NCBI RefSeq assembly: GCF_000720475.1
Contig: NZ_JOAP01000029.1
Location: 25,765-89,764, forward strand
DNA from: Streptomyces aureocirculatus
GTDB lineage: Bacteria > Actinomycetota > Actinomycetes > Streptomycetales > Streptomycetaceae
DNA length: 64,000 bases
Direction: 5' to 3'
Part shown: piece after piece, positions 44,076-54,854 of the stretch
How positions within the stretch are numbered: the stretch's first letter is position 1
Layout: every line of letters begins with the position of its first letter
The notes under the pieces: model-generated
Databases searched by the model: none
Told to the model about the DNA's origin: nothing
What the model saw: only the letters and a program-made list of their open reading frames with translations
Program-made: the position numbers and the translations under genes

Positions 44076-44261
44076 ATGGCGAAGAAGGCTCTGATTGCCA
44101 AGGCTGCTCGTAAGCCCAAGTTCGGTGTGCGTGCGTACACCCGCTGCCAGCGCTGCGGCCGCCCGCATTCCGTGTACCGCAAGTTCGGCCTGTGCCGCGT
44201 GTGCCTTCGTGAGATGGCTCACCGTGGCGAGCTGCCGGGCGTGACCAAGAGCTCCTGGTAG
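44076..44261 (+). CDS. rpsZ: 30S ribosomal protein S14 type Z (zinc-binding)
   Basis: The 61-residue short form [20 protein letters not shown] has CQRCG and CRVC, the zinc site of the C+ type, unlike the longer zinc-free S14. GGAGG lies 10 bases before ATG 44076, at the end of rplE; an in-frame GTG at 44067 is less likely. Position inside spc is standard. Confidence 0.96.
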   Translation: MAKKALIAKAARKPKFGVRAYTRCQRCGRPHSVYRKFGLCRVCLREMAHRGELPGVTKSSW

Positions 44262-44483
44262 TCCAGTACTGCCCTTCGGGCGTACGGATTCCCAGGAACT
44301 CTCGGTAAGTATCCGGTCGGCAGGAGCCCGACACCGCATGCCGTAGGCTTGCGGGGTTGGGCGCCTGCCGCCCTGACCGACTTACTACGCCGTAGGTCCC
44401 CGCACCGCACCCGTCCCGCTTCCATGCGGGGAGAGGGATGGCGCATACAGGAAACCCCGGCGAGAGAGGCCGAAGGCCAATTC

Positions 44484-44882
44484 ATGACCATGACTGATCC
44501 GATCGCAGACATGCTTACGCGTCTGCGGAACGCGAACTCGGCGTACCACGACACCGTGGCGATGCCGCACAGCAAGATCAAGTCGCACATCGCGGAGATC
44601 CTCCAGCAGGAGGGCTTCATCACGGGCTGGAAGGTCGAGGACGCCGAGGTCGGCAAGAACCTCGTTCTCGAGCTCAAGTTCGGGCCGAACCGTGAGCGCT
44701 CCATCGCGGGCATCAAGCGGATCTCGAAGCCCGGTCTGCGCGTGTACGCGAAGTCCACCAACCTGCCGAAGGTGCTCGGCGGCCTGGGCGTGGCGATCAT
44801 CTCCACGTCGCACGGTCTGCTCACCGGCCAGCAGGCGGGCAAGAAGGGCGTGGGTGGGGAAGTCCTCGCCTACGTCTGGTAG
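44484..44882 (+). CDS. rpsH: 30S ribosomal protein S8
   Basis: The 132-residue primary 16S rRNA binder has [20 protein letters not shown] and the C-terminal [20 protein letters not shown]. In E. coli it represses the spc operon through a helix-21 mimic; none was identified here. It is preceded by a 222-base gap, unusual inside spc, holding only a small GCCC/GGGC hairpin. ATG 44484 is chosen over ATG 44490 by homology. Confidence 0.96.
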   Translation: MTMTDPIADMLTRLRNANSAYHDTVAMPHSKIKSHIAEILQQEGFITGWKVEDAEVGKNLVLELKFGPNRERSIAGIKRISKPGLRVYAKSTNLPKVLGGLGVAIISTSHGLLTGQQAGKKGVGGEVLAYVW

Positions 44883-44906
44883 CGGAAGGGAACGGAGGAA
44901 ACAGCT

Positions 44907-45446
44907 ATGTCGCGTATTGGCAAGCTCCCCATCACGGTTCCCGCCGGCGTGGACGTCACCATCGACGGCCAGACGGTCCAGGTGAAGGGCCCCAAGGGCG
45001 CCCTGAGCCACACGGTCGTCGCACCGATCGAGATCGCCAAGGGTGAGGACGGCGTGCTCAGCGTCACCCGCCCCAACGACGAGCGTCAGAACAAGGCCCT
45101 GCACGGCCTGTCCCGCACGCTGGTGGCGAACATGATCACCGGCGTGACCCAGGGTTACGTGAAGAAGCTCGAGATCAGCGGTGTCGGTTACCGCGTCCTG
45201 GCGAAGGGCTCCAACCTGGAGTTCTCGCTCGGCTACAGCCACCCGATCCTGGTCGAGGCGCCCGAGGGCATCTCGTTCAAGGTCGAGTCGCCGACCAAGT
45301 TCTCGGTCGAGGGAATCGACAAGCAGAAGGTCGGCGAGGTTGCGGCCAACATCCGCAAGCTGCGCAAGCCCGACCCGTACAAGGCCAAGGGCGTCAAGTA
45401 CGAAGGCGAAGTCATCCGCCGCAAGGTCGGAAAGGCGGGTAAGTAA
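44907..45446 (+). CDS. rplF: 50S ribosomal protein L6
   Basis: The 179-residue protein near the sarcin-ricin loop has a duplicated fold: [20 protein letters not shown] and the C-terminal [27 protein letters not shown] precedes the ATG. rplR follows after 3 bases. Confidence 0.97.
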   Translation: MSRIGKLPITVPAGVDVTIDGQTVQVKGPKGALSHTVVAPIEIAKGEDGVLSVTRPNDERQNKALHGLSRTLVANMITGVTQGYVKKLEISGVGYRVLAKGSNLEFSLGYSHPILVEAPEGISFKVESPTKFSVEGIDKQKVGEVAANIRKLRKPDPYKAKGVKYEGEVIRRKVGKAGK

Positions 45447-45449
45447 GCC

Positions 45450-45833
45450 ATGGCATACGGTGTCAAGATTGCTAAGGGCGACGCTTACAAGCGTGCTGCC
45501 ATCAAGCGGCGTCACATTCGTATCCGGAAGCACATCTCCGGTACGGCTGAGCGTCCGCGCCTGGTCGTGACGCGCTCCAACCGCAACATCGTCGCTCAGG
45601 TGATCGACGACGTGAAGGGTCACACCCTCGCGTCGGCGTCCACCCTGGACGCTTCGATCCGCGGTGGCGAGGGCGACAAGTCCGCGCAGGCCAAGTCGGT
45701 CGGCGCCCTGGTCGCCGAGCGCGCCAAGGCCGCCGGTGTCGAGGCTGTCGTGTTCGACCGTGGTGGTAACCAGTACGCCGGGCGCATCGCCGCCCTGGCG
45801 GACGCCGCCCGCGAAGCCGGACTCAAGTTCTGA
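45450..45833 (+). CDS. rplR: 50S ribosomal protein L18
   Basis: The 127-residue 5S rRNA-binding protein has a basic N-terminus ([20 protein letters not shown]), then [18 protein letters not shown] and the C-terminal [20 protein letters not shown]. It binds 5S rRNA with L5. It is coupled closely to rplF; a 64-base gap precedes rpsE. Confidence 0.97.
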   Translation: MAYGVKIAKGDAYKRAAIKRRHIRIRKHISGTAERPRLVVTRSNRNIVAQVIDDVKGHTLASASTLDASIRGGEGDKSAQAKSVGALVAERAKAAGVEAVVFDRGGNQYAGRIAALADAAREAGLKF

Positions 45834-45897
45834 GTCGTCCGTCGCGCAGCGGCTGTTGTTGCTGCGTAGCTAGCGGAAACAGAGAGAGGTAATTCCA

Positions 45898-46506
45898 ATG
45901 GCTGGACCCCAGCGCCGCGGTGGCGGTGCCGGTGGCGGCGAGCGGCGGGACCGGAAGGGCCGTGACGGCGGCAACGCTGCCGCCGAGAAGACCGCGTACG
46001 TTGAGCGCGTTGTCGCGATCAACCGCGTCGCCAAGGTTGTGAAGGGTGGTCGTCGCTTCAGCTTCACCGCGCTGGTCGTGGTGGGCGACGGTGACGGCAC
46101 CGTGGGTGTCGGTTACGGCAAGGCCAAGGAGGTGCCGGCCGCCATCGCCAAGGGTGTGGAGGAGGCCAAGAAGCACTTCTTCAAGGTCCCCCGTATCCAG
46201 GGCACCATCCCGCACCCGATCACGGGCGAGAAGGCCGCGGGCGTCGTCCTGCTCAAGCCTGCTTCCCCCGGTACCGGTGTTATCGCCGGTGGCCCGGTGC
46301 GTGCCGTGCTCGAGTGCGCCGGCGTGCACGACATCCTGTCGAAGTCGCTCGGTTCGTCGAACGCGATCAACATCGTGCACGCGACCGTGACGGCCCTCAA
46401 GGGTCTGCAGCGTCCCGAGGAGATCGCGGCTCGCCGTGGTCTGCCCCTCGAGGACGTCGCTCCCGCGGCTCTGCTGCGGGCGCGTGCTGGGGCTGGTGCT
46501 GCGTAA
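45898..46506 (+). CDS. rpsE: 30S ribosomal protein S5
   Basis: The 202-residue fidelity protein has an N-terminal Gly/Arg-rich stretch ([20 protein letters not shown]), the double-stranded-RNA-like domain starting [20 protein letters not shown], and [20 protein letters not shown]. The loop involved in spectinomycin resistance is intact ([11 protein letters not shown]). Stop overlaps the rpmD start by one base. Confidence 0.97.
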   Translation: MAGPQRRGGGAGGGERRDRKGRDGGNAAAEKTAYVERVVAINRVAKVVKGGRRFSFTALVVVGDGDGTVGVGYGKAKEVPAAIAKGVEEAKKHFFKVPRIQGTIPHPITGEKAAGVVLLKPASPGTGVIAGGPVRAVLECAGVHDILSKSLGSSNAINIVHATVTALKGLQRPEEIAARRGLPLEDVAPAALLRARAGAGAA

Positions 46507-46688
46507 TGGCACAGCTCAAGATCACGCAGACGAAGTCGTACATCGGCAGCAAGCAGAACCACCGTGACACCCTGCGCTCCCTTGGTCTCAAGGGCATCAA
46601 CACGCAGGTCGTCAAGGAGGACCGCCCCGAGTTCCGCGGCATGGTGCAGACCGTCCGCCACCTCGTGACGGTCGAGGAGGTCGACTGA
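46506..46688 (+). CDS. rpmD: 50S ribosomal protein L30
   Basis: The 60-residue protein [20 protein letters not shown] ... [11 protein letters not shown] is a typical bacterial L30. It overlaps rpsE by one base and is followed by rplO after 2 bases. Confidence 0.96.
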   Translation: MAQLKITQTKSYIGSKQNHRDTLRSLGLKGINTQVVKEDRPEFRGMVQTVRHLVTVEEVD

Positions 46689-46690
46689 TC

Positions 46691-47146
46691 ATGGCGGAGA
46701 ACAACCCGCTCAAGATCCACAACCTCCGTCCGGCCCCCGGCGCCAAGACCGCGAAGACCCGTGTGGGTCGCGGTGAGGCGTCGAAGGGCAAGACGGCCGG
46801 TCGTGGTACCAAGGGCACCAAGGCTCGTTACCAGGTTCCGGAGCGCTTCGAGGGCGGGCAGATGCCCCTCCACATGCGTCTTCCGAAGCTGAAGGGCTTC
46901 AAGAACCCGTTCAAGACCGAGTTCCAGGTCGTCAACCTGGACAAGCTCACCTCCCTCTACCCCGAGGGTGGCGAGGTCACGGTGGCCGACCTGGTCGCCA
47001 AGGGCGCCGTTCGCAAGAACAGCCTTGTCAAGGTCCTCGGCCAGGGCGAGGTCACCGTGGCGCTGCAGGTGACGGTTGACGCCGTCTCCGGCTCCGCCAA
47101 GGAGAAGATCACCGCCGCGGGCGGTACCGTCACCGAGCTCGTCTGA
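46691..47146 (+). CDS. rplO: 50S ribosomal protein L15
   Basis: The 151-residue late assembly protein has the Gly-rich basic N-terminus [20 protein letters not shown] and the signature [21 protein letters not shown] strong GAGGAGG at the end of rpmD precedes it. A terminator hairpin follows at 47182-47215, so secY is probably read from its own promoter in part. Confidence 0.97.
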   Translation: MAENNPLKIHNLRPAPGAKTAKTRVGRGEASKGKTAGRGTKGTKARYQVPERFEGGQMPLHMRLPKLKGFKNPFKTEFQVVNLDKLTSLYPEGGEVTVADLVAKGAVRKNSLVKVLGQGEVTVALQVTVDAVSGSAKEKITAAGGTVTELV

Positions 47147-47181
47147 ATTTCCCAGGCGTCTCGATGACTTGAGCGATCCCG

Positions 47182-47215
47182 ACCGGGGATGCCCCACAAA
47201 AGGGGCATCCCCGGT
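47182..47215 (+). terminator. Terminator between rplO and secY
   Basis: A perfect 14-bp stem (47182-47195 with 47202-47215), loop ACAAAA. The 167 bases from here to secY should hold a promoter; none was confidently recognised. Confidence 0.8.
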
Positions 47216-47382
47216 TGGTCGTTCCAAGGGGGGCATGGTCGCCGGTAAGGTGGCGTGCACTGTTAACTTTCCGCGCGGTCTGTCCTCGCGACAGGACGTG
47301 CGGTCTTGCCTGTTACGTACTTATCCGTCGGACTCACCACCGTCACCTCTGACGCAGTAGCGCGGGGGTCGCAGGAGGCACC

Positions 47383-48696
47383 GTGCTCACCGCGTTCGCC
47401 CGGGCGTTCAAGACGCCCGACCTGCGCAAGAAGCTGCTCTTCACGCTCGGGATCATCGTGATCTACCGGCTCGGGACGCATATCCCGATCCCCGGTATCG
47501 ACTACAAGAACGTCCAGACCTGTATCGACGCGGCGAACGCCAACCAGGGCCTGTTCGGTCTGGTCAACATGTTCAGCGGCGGCGCGCTCCTGCAGATCAC
47601 GATCTTCGCACTCGGCATCATGCCGTACATCACGGCGAGCATCATCCTGCAGCTACTGACCGTGGTGATCCCGCGCCTGGAGGCCCTCAAGAAGGAGGGC
47701 CAGGCCGGCACGGCGAAGATCACGCAGTACACGCGCTATCTGACCATCGCGCTCGCGATCCTGCAGGGCACCGGCCTCGTCGCCACGGCCCGCACCGGCA
47801 CCCTGTTCCAGGGCTGCCCGGTGGCCTCGGAGATCGTTCCGGACCAGTCGATCTTCGTCACCATCACCATGGTCATCACCATGACCGCCGGTACCGCCTG
47901 CGTGATGTGGCTCGGCGAGCTCATCACCGACCGCGGCATCGGCAACGGCATGTCGATCCTGATGTTCATCTCGATCGCCGCCACCTTCCCCGCCGCCCTG
48001 TGGGGGATCAAGAAGCAGGGTGATCTGGCCGATGGCTGGATCGAATTCGGCACCGTCATCCTGGTCGGTCTGTTCATGGTCGGCCTGGTCGTCTTCGTCG
48101 AGCAGGCACAGCGCCGCATTCCGGTGCAGTACGCGAAGCGGATGATCGGTCGCAGGTCCTACGGCGGTACGTCGACCTACATTCCGCTGAAGGTCAACCA
48201 GGCGGGCATCATCCCTGTGATCTTCGCCTCGTCGCTGCTCTACATCCCGGCCCTGGTCGCCCAGTTCGCGGGTGGGCAGTCCGGCTGGAAGACCTGGATC
48301 GAGCAGAACCTGACCAAGGGTGACCACCCGATTTACATCGTCACCTACTTCGTACTCATCGTCTTCTTCGCCTTCTTCTACGTCGCGATCTCCTTCAACC
48401 CGGAGGAAGTCGCGGACAACATGAAGAAGTATGGTGGCTTCATCCCGGGCATCCGGGCTGGCCGACCGACCGCTGAGTATCTGAGTTACGTGCTCAATCG
48501 GATCACCTGGCCGGGCTCGCTGTATCTGGGTCTGATTGCTCTCGTGCCAACGATGGCGTTGGTGGGCTTCGGGGCCAACCAGAACTTCCCGTTCGGCGGG
48601 ACGAGCATCCTGATCATCGTGGGTGTGGGTCTGGAGACCGTGAAGCAGATCGAGAGCCAGCTCCAGCAGCGCAACTACGAAGGGTTCCTCCGCTGA
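47383..48696 (+). CDS. secY: Preprotein translocase subunit SecY
   Basis: The 437-residue channel protein has ten membrane helices. The start [20 protein letters not shown], the plug-region [20 protein letters not shown], the cytoplasmic loop [20 protein letters not shown] and [20 protein letters not shown] are typical. With SecE it makes the protein-conducting channel. GTG 47383 follows AGGAGG. Its stop overlaps adk by one base. Confidence 0.97.
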   Translation: MLTAFARAFKTPDLRKKLLFTLGIIVIYRLGTHIPIPGIDYKNVQTCIDAANANQGLFGLVNMFSGGALLQITIFALGIMPYITASIILQLLTVVIPRLEALKKEGQAGTAKITQYTRYLTIALAILQGTGLVATARTGTLFQGCPVASEIVPDQSIFVTITMVITMTAGTACVMWLGELITDRGIGNGMSILMFISIAATFPAALWGIKKQGDLADGWIEFGTVILVGLFMVGLVVFVEQAQRRIPVQYAKRMIGRRSYGGTSTYIPLKVNQAGIIPVIFASSLLYIPALVAQFAGGQSGWKTWIEQNLTKGDHPIYIVTYFVLIVFFAFFYVAISFNPEEVADNMKKYGGFIPGIRAGRPTAEYLSYVLNRITWPGSLYLGLIALVPTMALVGFGANQNFPFGGTSILIIVGVGLETVKQIESQLQQRNYEGFLR

Positions 48697-49352
48697 TGCG
48701 AATCGTCCTAGTCGGGCCGCCCGGTGCCGGCAAGGGAACACAGGCCGCGTTCCTTGCCAAGAACCTGTCGATCCCGCACATCTCCACGGGCGACCTCTTC
48801 AGGGCCAACATCAGCCAGGGCACGGAGCTCGGCAAGCAGGCGAAGGCGTACATGGACGCCGGCAACCTGGTGCCCGACGAGGTGACCATCGGCATGGCCC
48901 AGGACCGCATGCAACAGCCGGACGCCGAGAACGGCTTCCTCCTCGACGGCTTCCCGCGCAACGTCTCGCAGGCCGAGGCGCTCGACGAGGCGCTGAAGAC
49001 CGACGGACAGAAGCTGGACGCGGTCCTCGACCTGGAGGTCCCCGAGGACGAGGTCGTCAAGCGCATCGCGGGGCGCCGCATCTGCCGCAATGACTCCAGC
49101 CACGTCTTCCACGTGACGTACAGCGCGCCGAAGCAGGAAGGTGTCTGCGACGTCTGCGGCGGCGAGCTGTACCAGCGTGAGGACGACAAGGAAGAGACCG
49201 TCCGCAAGCGGCTCGACGTGTACCACCGCGAGACCGAGCCGATCATCGACCACTACAAGGCCCAGGGCCTGGTGGTCACGATCTCCGCGCTCGGCAAGGT
49301 CGACGAGGTCACGCAGCGCGCGATGGCGGCGCTCTCCGGCGAGAACGCCTGA
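48696..49352 (+). CDS. adk: Adenylate kinase
   Basis: The 218-residue enzyme interconverts ATP+AMP and 2 ADP. The P-loop [10 protein letters not shown] is at residues 7-16, FLLDGFPRN is the AMP-site motif, and a long LID domain has CRND and CDVC, a zinc-site-like set in which one Cys is replaced by Asp. Translationally coupled to secY (TGATG). A strong hairpin terminator follows. Confidence 0.97.
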   Translation: MRIVLVGPPGAGKGTQAAFLAKNLSIPHISTGDLFRANISQGTELGKQAKAYMDAGNLVPDEVTIGMAQDRMQQPDAENGFLLDGFPRNVSQAEALDEALKTDGQKLDAVLDLEVPEDEVVKRIAGRRICRNDSSHVFHVTYSAPKQEGVCDVCGGELYQREDDKEETVRKRLDVYHRETEPIIDHYKAQGLVVTISALGKVDEVTQRAMAALSGENA

Positions 49353-49370
49353 CAGCAGCTCACGCTCAGG

Positions 49371-49411
49371 GCTGGGCCGCGGTACCCCCGGGCGGGGTGC
49401 CGCGGCCCAGC
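49371..49411 (+). terminator. Terminator after adk
   Basis: An 18-bp stem (49371-49388 with 49394-49411, one wobble), loop 5 bases. Confidence 0.88.
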
Positions 49412-49517
49412 CACGTGGCGTGCCGCCGCCGGGCGCGCGAGGGTACGGCTCGGCCGTATCGTTGTGGCTGCTCCCCACATGTCGTACTCGTAGGTTCAGA
49501 AAGGCTCAGGCCCGCGC

Positions 49518-50354
49518 ATGGTGCAGATCAAGACTCCCGAGCAGATCGCCAAGATGCGGGCGGCGGGGCTTGTCGTCGCCGCGATCCATCAGGCCACCCG
49601 CGCGGCGGCCGTTCCGGGTGCCACCACCAAGGATCTCGACGACGTGGCCCGCAAGGTGCTCGCGGAGCACGACGCCAAGTCGAACTTCCTCGGCTACGGC
49701 GGTTTCCCCGCGACCATCTGCACCTCCAAGAACGAGGTCGTGGTCCATGGCATCCCCGGTGAGGACGTGGTCCTCCAGGACGGCGACATCATCTCGATCG
49801 ACGCCGGTGCGATCGTCGACGGCTGGCACGGCGACGCGGCGTTCACGGCCTTCGTGGGCAGCGGGCACGCTCCGGAGCTGATCGAGCTGTCCCGGGTGAC
49901 CGAGGAGTCGATGTGGGCCGGTATCGCGGCCATGAAGCTCGGCAACCGCCTCGTCGACATCTCCCGCGCCATCGAGACCTACATCCGCCGCCAGCCCCGC
50001 CCGGCCCGCGGCAAGTACGGGATCATTGAGGACTACGGCGGCCACGGCATCGGCACCGAGATGCACATGGACCCCCACCTCCTCAACTACGTGGAACGCC
50101 GTCGCGGCCGCGGACCCAAGCTGGTCCCCGGCTTCTGCCTGGCCATCGAGCCGATGGTGTCCCTCGGCACCGCCAAGACCGAGGTGCTCCAGGACGACTG
50201 GACGGTCATCACCACGGACGGCACCTGGTCGTCGCACTGGGAGCACTCCGTCGCCCTGACGGAGCAGGGCCCGCTGGTCCTCACCGCCCCCGACGGCGGC
50301 AAGGCGAAGCTCGCCGAGTACGGGATCACGGCGGCGCCGGATCCGCTGGGCTGA
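49518..50354 (+). CDS. map: Methionine aminopeptidase type I
   Basis: The 278-residue metalloprotease removes N-terminal Met from new proteins. The metal ligands lie in ISIDAGAIVDGWHGDAAFTA (two Asp), GGHGIGTEMH (His), CLAIEPMVS (Glu) and HWEHSVALTE (Glu). It follows adk in the usual spc-alpha arrangement. ATG 49518 has a weak Shine-Dalgarno. Confidence 0.96.
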   Translation: MVQIKTPEQIAKMRAAGLVVAAIHQATRAAAVPGATTKDLDDVARKVLAEHDAKSNFLGYGGFPATICTSKNEVVVHGIPGEDVVLQDGDIISIDAGAIVDGWHGDAAFTAFVGSGHAPELIELSRVTEESMWAGIAAMKLGNRLVDISRAIETYIRRQPRPARGKYGIIEDYGGHGIGTEMHMDPHLLNYVERRRGRGPKLVPGFCLAIEPMVSLGTAKTEVLQDDWTVITTDGTWSSHWEHSVALTEQGPLVLTAPDGGKAKLAEYGITAAPDPLG

Positions 50355-50363
50355 GCTGTTCTG

Positions 50364-50390
50364 GGCCCGGGCCCCGTGGGCCGGGTCCCC
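50364..50390 (+). terminator. Possible terminator after map
   Basis: Imperfect stem between 50364-50375 and 50379-50390 (10 of 12 pairs). Confidence 0.45.
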
Positions 50391-50439
50391 TGACCGTGTC
50401 ATTGCTTAAGGATCTTCGTTGCCGGGCAGTCATACCCGA

Positions 50440-50469
50440 TTCGTCTTTCCGAGTGCACTGACGTAGACT
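50440..50469 (+). promoter_or_regulatory. Candidate promoter of infA
   Basis: TTCGTC at 50440-50445, 18 bp, TAGACT at 50464-50469. The start would be near 50476, 74 bases before infA. Confidence 0.55.
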
Positions 50470-50549
50470 GACGCGTCGGCTCTCGTGCATTCGCATGTCT
50501 GCGTTTCGCTCACGGAGCCGATCAAGGTAGTCGATTCGAAGGGCGAAGC

Positions 50550-50771
50550 GTGGCCAAGAAGCAAGGTGCCATCGAGATCGAAGGCACTGTCGTCGAGTCT
50601 CTTCCGAACGCCATGTTCAAGGTGGAGCTCCAGAACGGCCACCAGGTCCTGGCACACATCAGCGGCAAGATGCGCATGCACTACATCCGCATCCTCCCTG
50701 ACGACCGGGTCGTGGTGGAGCTGTCTCCGTACGACCTGACGCGTGGCCGGATCGTCTACCGGTACAAGTAG
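50550..50771 (+). CDS. infA: Translation initiation factor IF-1
   Basis: The 73-residue OB-fold protein [20 protein letters not shown] ... RIVYRYK blocks the A site during initiation. The start is GTG with GAAGGG upstream. It opens the alpha part (infA-rpmJ-rpsM-rpsK-rpoA-rplQ) and has a promoter-like sequence upstream. Confidence 0.97.
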   Translation: MAKKQGAIEIEGTVVESLPNAMFKVELQNGHQVLAHISGKMRMHYIRILPDDRVVVELSPYDLTRGRIVYRYK

Positions 50772-50828
50772 ATCTTGCCCGCACTCCGCTCCGGCGGGGT
50801 GGTGGCACTGACCCGGAGAACCTCACAA

Positions 50829-50942
50829 ATGAAGGTCAAGCCGAGCGTCAAGAAGATCTGCGACAAGTGCAGGGTGATCCGCCGTCACGGCCGGGTCATG
50901 ATCATTTGCGACAACCCGCGCCACAAGCAGCGCCAGGGCTGA
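50829..50942 (+). CDS. rpmJ: 50S ribosomal protein L36
   Basis: The 37-residue protein [20 protein letters not shown], ending RHKQRQG, is L36. It keeps CDKC, a further Cys and His (the zinc ribbon), so it is the C+ form. GGAG lies 8 bases before the ATG. It is too short for most automatic ORF cut-offs. A 218-base gap with small hairpins (for example CTTTTCC/GGAAAAG, 51079-51085 with 51096-51102) separates it from rpsM. Confidence 0.96.
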   Translation: MKVKPSVKKICDKCRVIRRHGRVMIICDNPRHKQRQG

Positions 50943-51160
50943 CGCACGTACTGCACCCCGCAGATTTTCGCGCGACGCACGTAAAAGCACATACGCAGAA
51001 CCCGTCCCTCTTCAGGTCCATCAGGTAATGGAGGGCGACACCCCCGGTCGGAGGCCGGGGACCCAGTACGTACCAACGCTTTTCCAGGGAAGCCAGGAAA
51101 AGGGGACGGCGGCTGGGAGCGGTTCTGCTGAAGACCTCCGAAGAATCACAGGAGCCATGA

Positions 51161-51541
51161 ATGGCACGCGTTGAAGGTGTTGACCTCCCGCGCGACAAGC
51201 GCATCGAGGTCGCGCTCACCTACGTGTTCGGCATCGGCCGGACGCTGTCCCAGCAGACGCTCGACGCCACCGGTGTCGACCGCAACACCCGTGTTCGCGA
51301 CCTGTCCGAAGAGGACCTGGTCAAGATCCGCGAGTTCGTCGACCAGAACATCAAGACCGAGGGTGACCTCCGTCGCGAGATCCAGGCCGACATCCGTCGC
51401 AAGGTCGAGATCGGCTGCTACCAGGGCCTGCGGCACCGCCGTGGCCTGCCGGTCCGCGGTCAGCGCACCAGCACCAACGCTCGCACCCGCAAGGGCCCGC
51501 GTCGCGCCATCGCCGGTAAGAAGAAGCCGGGCAAGAAGTAG
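51161..51541 (+). CDS. rpsM: 30S ribosomal protein S13
   Basis: The 126-residue head protein contacts the P-site tRNA and forms bridges to the 50[32 protein letters not shown] and the basic tail [25 protein letters not shown] precedes; an ATG four bases upstream is out of frame. Confidence 0.97.
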   Translation: MARVEGVDLPRDKRIEVALTYVFGIGRTLSQQTLDATGVDRNTRVRDLSEEDLVKIREFVDQNIKTEGDLRREIQADIRRKVEIGCYQGLRHRRGLPVRGQRTSTNARTRKGPRRAIAGKKKPGKK

Positions 51542-51603
51542 TCCTCGCTCAGCGGTCTATCGGCTGACGCTGCAGGACCGACCACCTCCCGTAGGAGATA
51601 TAG

Positions 51604-52008
51604 ATGCCCCCCAAGGGTCGTCAGGGCGCCGCCAAGAAGGTGCGCCGCAAGGAAAAGAAGAACGTCGCTCACGGCCACGCGCACATCAAGAGCACGTTCA
51701 ACAACACGATCGTGTCCATCACGGACCCGACCGGCAACGTGATCTCCTGGGCCTCCGCCGGCCACGTCGGCTTCAAGGGCTCGCGCAAGTCCACCCCGTT
51801 CGCCGCGCAGATGGCCGCCGAGTCGGCCGCGCGCCGCGCGCAGGAGCACGGCATGCGCAAGGTCGACGTCTTCGTCAAGGGTCCCGGCTCCGGCCGTGAG
51901 ACCGCGATCCGCTCCCTCCAGGCCACGGGCCTTGAGGTCGGTTCGATCCAGGACGTCACGCCGACGCCGCACAACGGCTGCCGTCCGCCCAAGCGCCGCC
52001 GCGTCTGA
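51604..52008 (+). CDS. rpsK: 30S ribosomal protein S11
   Basis: The 134-residue platform protein has [20 protein letters not shown], and the C-terminus [18 protein letters not shown] is diagnostic. AGGAGAT precedes the ATG. A hairpin at 52046-52079 lies between it and rpoA. Confidence 0.97.
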   Translation: MPPKGRQGAAKKVRRKEKKNVAHGHAHIKSTFNNTIVSITDPTGNVISWASAGHVGFKGSRKSTPFAAQMAAESAARRAQEHGMRKVDVFVKGPGSGRETAIRSLQATGLEVGSIQDVTPTPHNGCRPPKRRRV

Positions 52009-52045
52009 CGCGTCTGTCGCGCAGCGACTGCTTGTCTGAGGTTTT

Positions 52046-52079
52046 CGGGCGGTACGGCTCCTTCGGGCCGTATCGCCCG
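52046..52079 (+). other. Hairpin between rpsK and rpoA
   Basis: A 13-bp stem (52046-52058 with 52067-52079, one wobble). TTGTCA at 52085-52090 downstream could be a -35 for rpoA, but the -10 is weak. Confidence 0.6.
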
Positions 52080-52138
52080 TACCCTTGTCATATCTCAGGG
52101 CGTCAAATAGCGGGCGCCCCTGACAGAAGGAACGCAAC

Positions 52139-53161
52139 ATGCTGATTGCTCAGCGCCCCTCGTTGACCGAAGAGGTCGTCGACGAGTTCCGCTCCCGGTT
52201 CGTCATCGAGCCGCTGGAGCCGGGCTTCGGCTACACCCTCGGCAACTCCCTCCGCCGGACGCTGCTGTCCTCGATCCCGGGTGCGGCCGTCACGTCCATC
52301 CGTATCGACGGTGTCCTGCACGAGTTCACCACCGTGCCGGGCGTCAAGGAAGACGTCACCGACCTCATCCTCAACATCAAGCAGCTCGTCGTCTCCTCGG
52401 AGCACGACGAGCCCGTCGTGATGTACCTGCGCAAGCAGGGCCCGGGTCTGGTCACCGCCGCCGACATCGCGCCCCCGGCCGGTGTCGAGGTGCACAACCC
52501 CGACCTCGTCCTCGCCACGCTCAACGGCAAGGGCAAGCTGGAGATGGAGCTGACCGTCGAGCGCGGTCGCGGCTACGTCTCCGCCGTGCAGAACAAGCAG
52601 GTCGGCCAGGAGATCGGCCGCATCCCGGTCGACTCGATCTACTCGCCGGTCCTCAAGGTCACGTACAAGGTCGAGGCCACGCGTGTCGAGCAGCGCACCG
52701 ACTTCGACAAGCTGATCGTCGACGTCGAGACCAAGCAGGCCATGCGCCCGCGTGACGCCATGGCGTCCGCCGGCAAGACCCTGGTCGAGCTGTTCGGTCT
52801 CGCCCGCGAGCTGAACATCGACGCCGAGGGCATCGACATGGGTCCGTCCCCGACGGACGCCGCGCTCGCCGCCGATCTCGCCCTGCCGATCGAGGAGCTT
52901 GAGCTCACCGTTCGGTCGTACAACTGCCTCAAGCGTGAGGGCATCCACTCCGTGGGTGAGCTCGTGGCCCGCTCCGAGGCGGACCTCCTCGACATTCGCA
53001 ACTTCGGTGCGAAGTCCATCGACGAGGTCAAGATGAAGCTCAACGGGATGGGTCTGGCCCTCAAGGACAGCCCGCCCGGATTCGACCCGACCGCCGCCGC
53101 TGACGCCTTCGGCGCGGATGACGACGCGGATGCCGGGTTCGTCGAGACCGAGCAGTACTGA
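52139..53161 (+). CDS. rpoA: DNA-directed RNA polymerase subunit alpha
   Basis: The 340-residue subunit dimerises to nucleate polymerase assembly. The N-terminal domain has [20 protein letters not shown]; the C-terminal domain has [20 protein letters not shown] and [14 protein letters not shown], the helix-hairpin-helix that binds UP elements and activators. AAGGAA precedes the ATG. rplQ follows. Confidence 0.97.
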   Translation: MLIAQRPSLTEEVVDEFRSRFVIEPLEPGFGYTLGNSLRRTLLSSIPGAAVTSIRIDGVLHEFTTVPGVKEDVTDLILNIKQLVVSSEHDEPVVMYLRKQGPGLVTAADIAPPAGVEVHNPDLVLATLNGKGKLEMELTVERGRGYVSAVQNKQVGQEIGRIPVDSIYSPVLKVTYKVEATRVEQRTDFDKLIVDVETKQAMRPRDAMASAGKTLVELFGLARELNIDAEGIDMGPSPTDAALAADLALPIEELELTVRSYNCLKREGIHSVGELVARSEADLLDIRNFGAKSIDEVKMKLNGMGLALKDSPPGFDPTAAADAFGADDDADAGFVETEQY

Positions 53162-53190
53162 GAGCTCGGGCCTCGCGGTTCGATTGTGGC

Positions 53191-53247
53191 TGCGGACCGG
53201 CTTCGGCCGGTCGCGCAGCTCCCCGCGCCCCTTACGGGGCTCGGTCC
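53191..53247. repeat. Streptomyces-type intergenic repeat between rpoA and rplQ
   Basis: ACCGGCTTCGGCCGGTCGCG followed by CAGCTCCCCGCGCCCCTTAC and GGGG is a version of the dispersed Streptomyces element built on CGCAGTTCCCCGCGCCCCT. It contains the hairpin GACCGG/CCGGTC. A degenerate relative follows rplQ (near 53888). Confidence 0.7.
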
Positions 53248-53297
53248 GCTGACCCCGGTACCTGATACGGCCGGGGCAGACATCTAGGAGAAACACC

Positions 53298-53813
53298 ATG
53301 CCGAAGCCCACCAAGGGTGCCCGTATGGGCGGCAGTGCCGCGCACCAGAAGCTGATGCTGGCGAACCTCGCCAAGGATCTCTTCGAGCACGGCCGCATCA
53401 CCACCACCGAGGCCAAGGCCCGTCGTCTGCGTCCCTACGCGGAGCGTCTGGTCACCAAGGCGAAGAAGGGCGACCTTCACAACCGCCGCCAGGTCCTCCA
53501 GGTCATCTCGGACAAGAGCATCGTCCACACGCTCTTCACCGAGATCGGCCCGCGCTACGAGAACCGCCCGGGTGGCTACACCCGTATCACCAAGATCGGT
53601 AACCGCCGTGGCGACAACGCGCCCATGGCTGTCATCGAGCTGGTGGAGGCCCTGACCGTGGCCCAGGAGGCCACCGGTGAGGCCGAGGCCGCGACCAAGC
53701 GCGCGGTCAAGGAAGACTCCCTCAAGAAGGACGAGGCCGTCGAGGCCAAGTCCGACGAGGCCAAGTCCGACGAGGCTGCCGAGGCTCCGGCCGAGGAGTC
53801 GAAGGACGCGTAA
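53298..53813 (+). CDS. rplQ: 50S ribosomal protein L17
   Basis: The 171-residue protein has the L17 core ([40 protein letters not shown]) and an acidic, Ala/Glu/Lys/Ser tail of about 45 residues with repeated KSDEA, absent from E. coli L17 (127 residues). It ends the alpha operon. A terminator follows. Confidence 0.96.
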   Translation: MPKPTKGARMGGSAAHQKLMLANLAKDLFEHGRITTTEAKARRLRPYAERLVTKAKKGDLHNRRQVLQVISDKSIVHTLFTEIGPRYENRPGGYTRITKIGNRRGDNAPMAVIELVEALTVAQEATGEAEAATKRAVKEDSLKKDEAVEAKSDEAKSDEAAEAPAEESKDA

Positions 53814-53911
53814 GCGTTCTGCCGGGGACCGCGCGTCGTCGGCCGCGGCCTTGTCGCGCCCGCGCCGCGGAGCCGCGTGTCCGGCACAGCCCCGCGCCCC
53901 TTCCGGGCGTC

Positions 53912-53947
53912 GCGGGTCCGCCCCTTCCCGGGGGCGGGCCCGCTTTT
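53912..53947 (+). terminator. Terminator after rplQ
   Basis: A 13-bp stem (53912-53924 with 53931-53943, one wobble) followed by TTTT. Confidence 0.88.
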
Positions 53948-53970
53948 GTGTTGTCTGAGAGGATCCACGA

Positions 53971-54837
53971 GTGAGTGATGAGGTGGCGCCCGGCTTCGTC
54001 CGGGTGCGGCTCGACCTGAGCTACGACGGCAAGGACTTCTCCGGCTGGGCCAAGCAGCGCCAGGGACAGCGGACCGTCCAGGGCGAGATCGAGGACGCGC
54101 TGCGTACGGTGACGCGGTCGCGGGAGACGTACGAGCTGACCGTCGCCGGGCGCACCGACAGCGGGGTGCATGCCAGGGGGCAGGTGGCGCACGTCGACCT
54201 GCCGGAGGGCGTGTGGGCCGAGCACCGCGAGAAGCTGGTGCGCAGGCTCGCCGGGCGGCTGCCGCACGATGTGCGGATCTGGCGGGCCGAGGAGGCACCC
54301 GCCGGGTTCAACGCCCGGTTCTCGGCGATCTGGCGGCGGTACGCCTACCGCGTGACCGACCACCCCGGCGGCGTCGACCCGCTGCTTCGCGGGCATGTGC
54401 TGTGGCACGACTGGACGCTCGACATGGACGCCATGAACGCCGCCGCGCAGCCGCTGCTCGGGGAGCACGACTTCGCCGCGTACTGCAAGCGGCGTGAGGG
54501 TGCCACGACCATTCGTACGCTGCAGGAGCTGCGCTGGGAGCGGCGTGACGACGGGATCCTGGAGGCGACGGTGCGGGCCGACGCCTTCTGCCACAACATG
54601 GTGCGGTCCCTTGTCGGGGCGATGCTGTTCGTGGGGGACGGGCACAGGACAGCCGAGTGGCCGGGCAGGGTGCTCGCCGCCGGGGTGCGGGACTCGGCCG
54701 TGCACGTGGTGCGGCCGCACGGTCTGACGCTCGAAGAGGTCGGCTATCCGGCCGACGAGCTGCTTGCCGCGCGCAGCGCGGAGGCCCGCAACAAGCGGTC
54801 GCTGCCCGGGGGCGCCGGCTCCGCTGGGTGCTGCTGA
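53971..54837 (+). CDS. truA: tRNA pseudouridine(38-40) synthase TruA
   Basis: The 288-residue enzyme modifies uridines 38-40 of the anticodon arm. [20 protein letters not shown] starts the fold, the catalytic Asp is D63 in GRTDSGVHA, and [13 protein letters not shown] is the late motif. GTG 53971 follows GAGAGGA. It begins 24 bases after the rplQ terminator tail. The C-terminus has a short extra Gly/Ser tail. Confidence 0.95.
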   Translation: MSDEVAPGFVRVRLDLSYDGKDFSGWAKQRQGQRTVQGEIEDALRTVTRSRETYELTVAGRTDSGVHARGQVAHVDLPEGVWAEHREKLVRRLAGRLPHDVRIWRAEEAPAGFNARFSAIWRRYAYRVTDHPGGVDPLLRGHVLWHDWTLDMDAMNAAAQPLLGEHDFAAYCKRREGATTIRTLQELRWERRDDGILEATVRADAFCHNMVRSLVGAMLFVGDGHRTAEWPGRVLAAGVRDSAVHVVRPHGLTLEEVGYPADELLAARSAEARNKRSLPGGAGSAGCC

Positions 54838-54854
54838 GGGCCCGTGGGCCTCGG

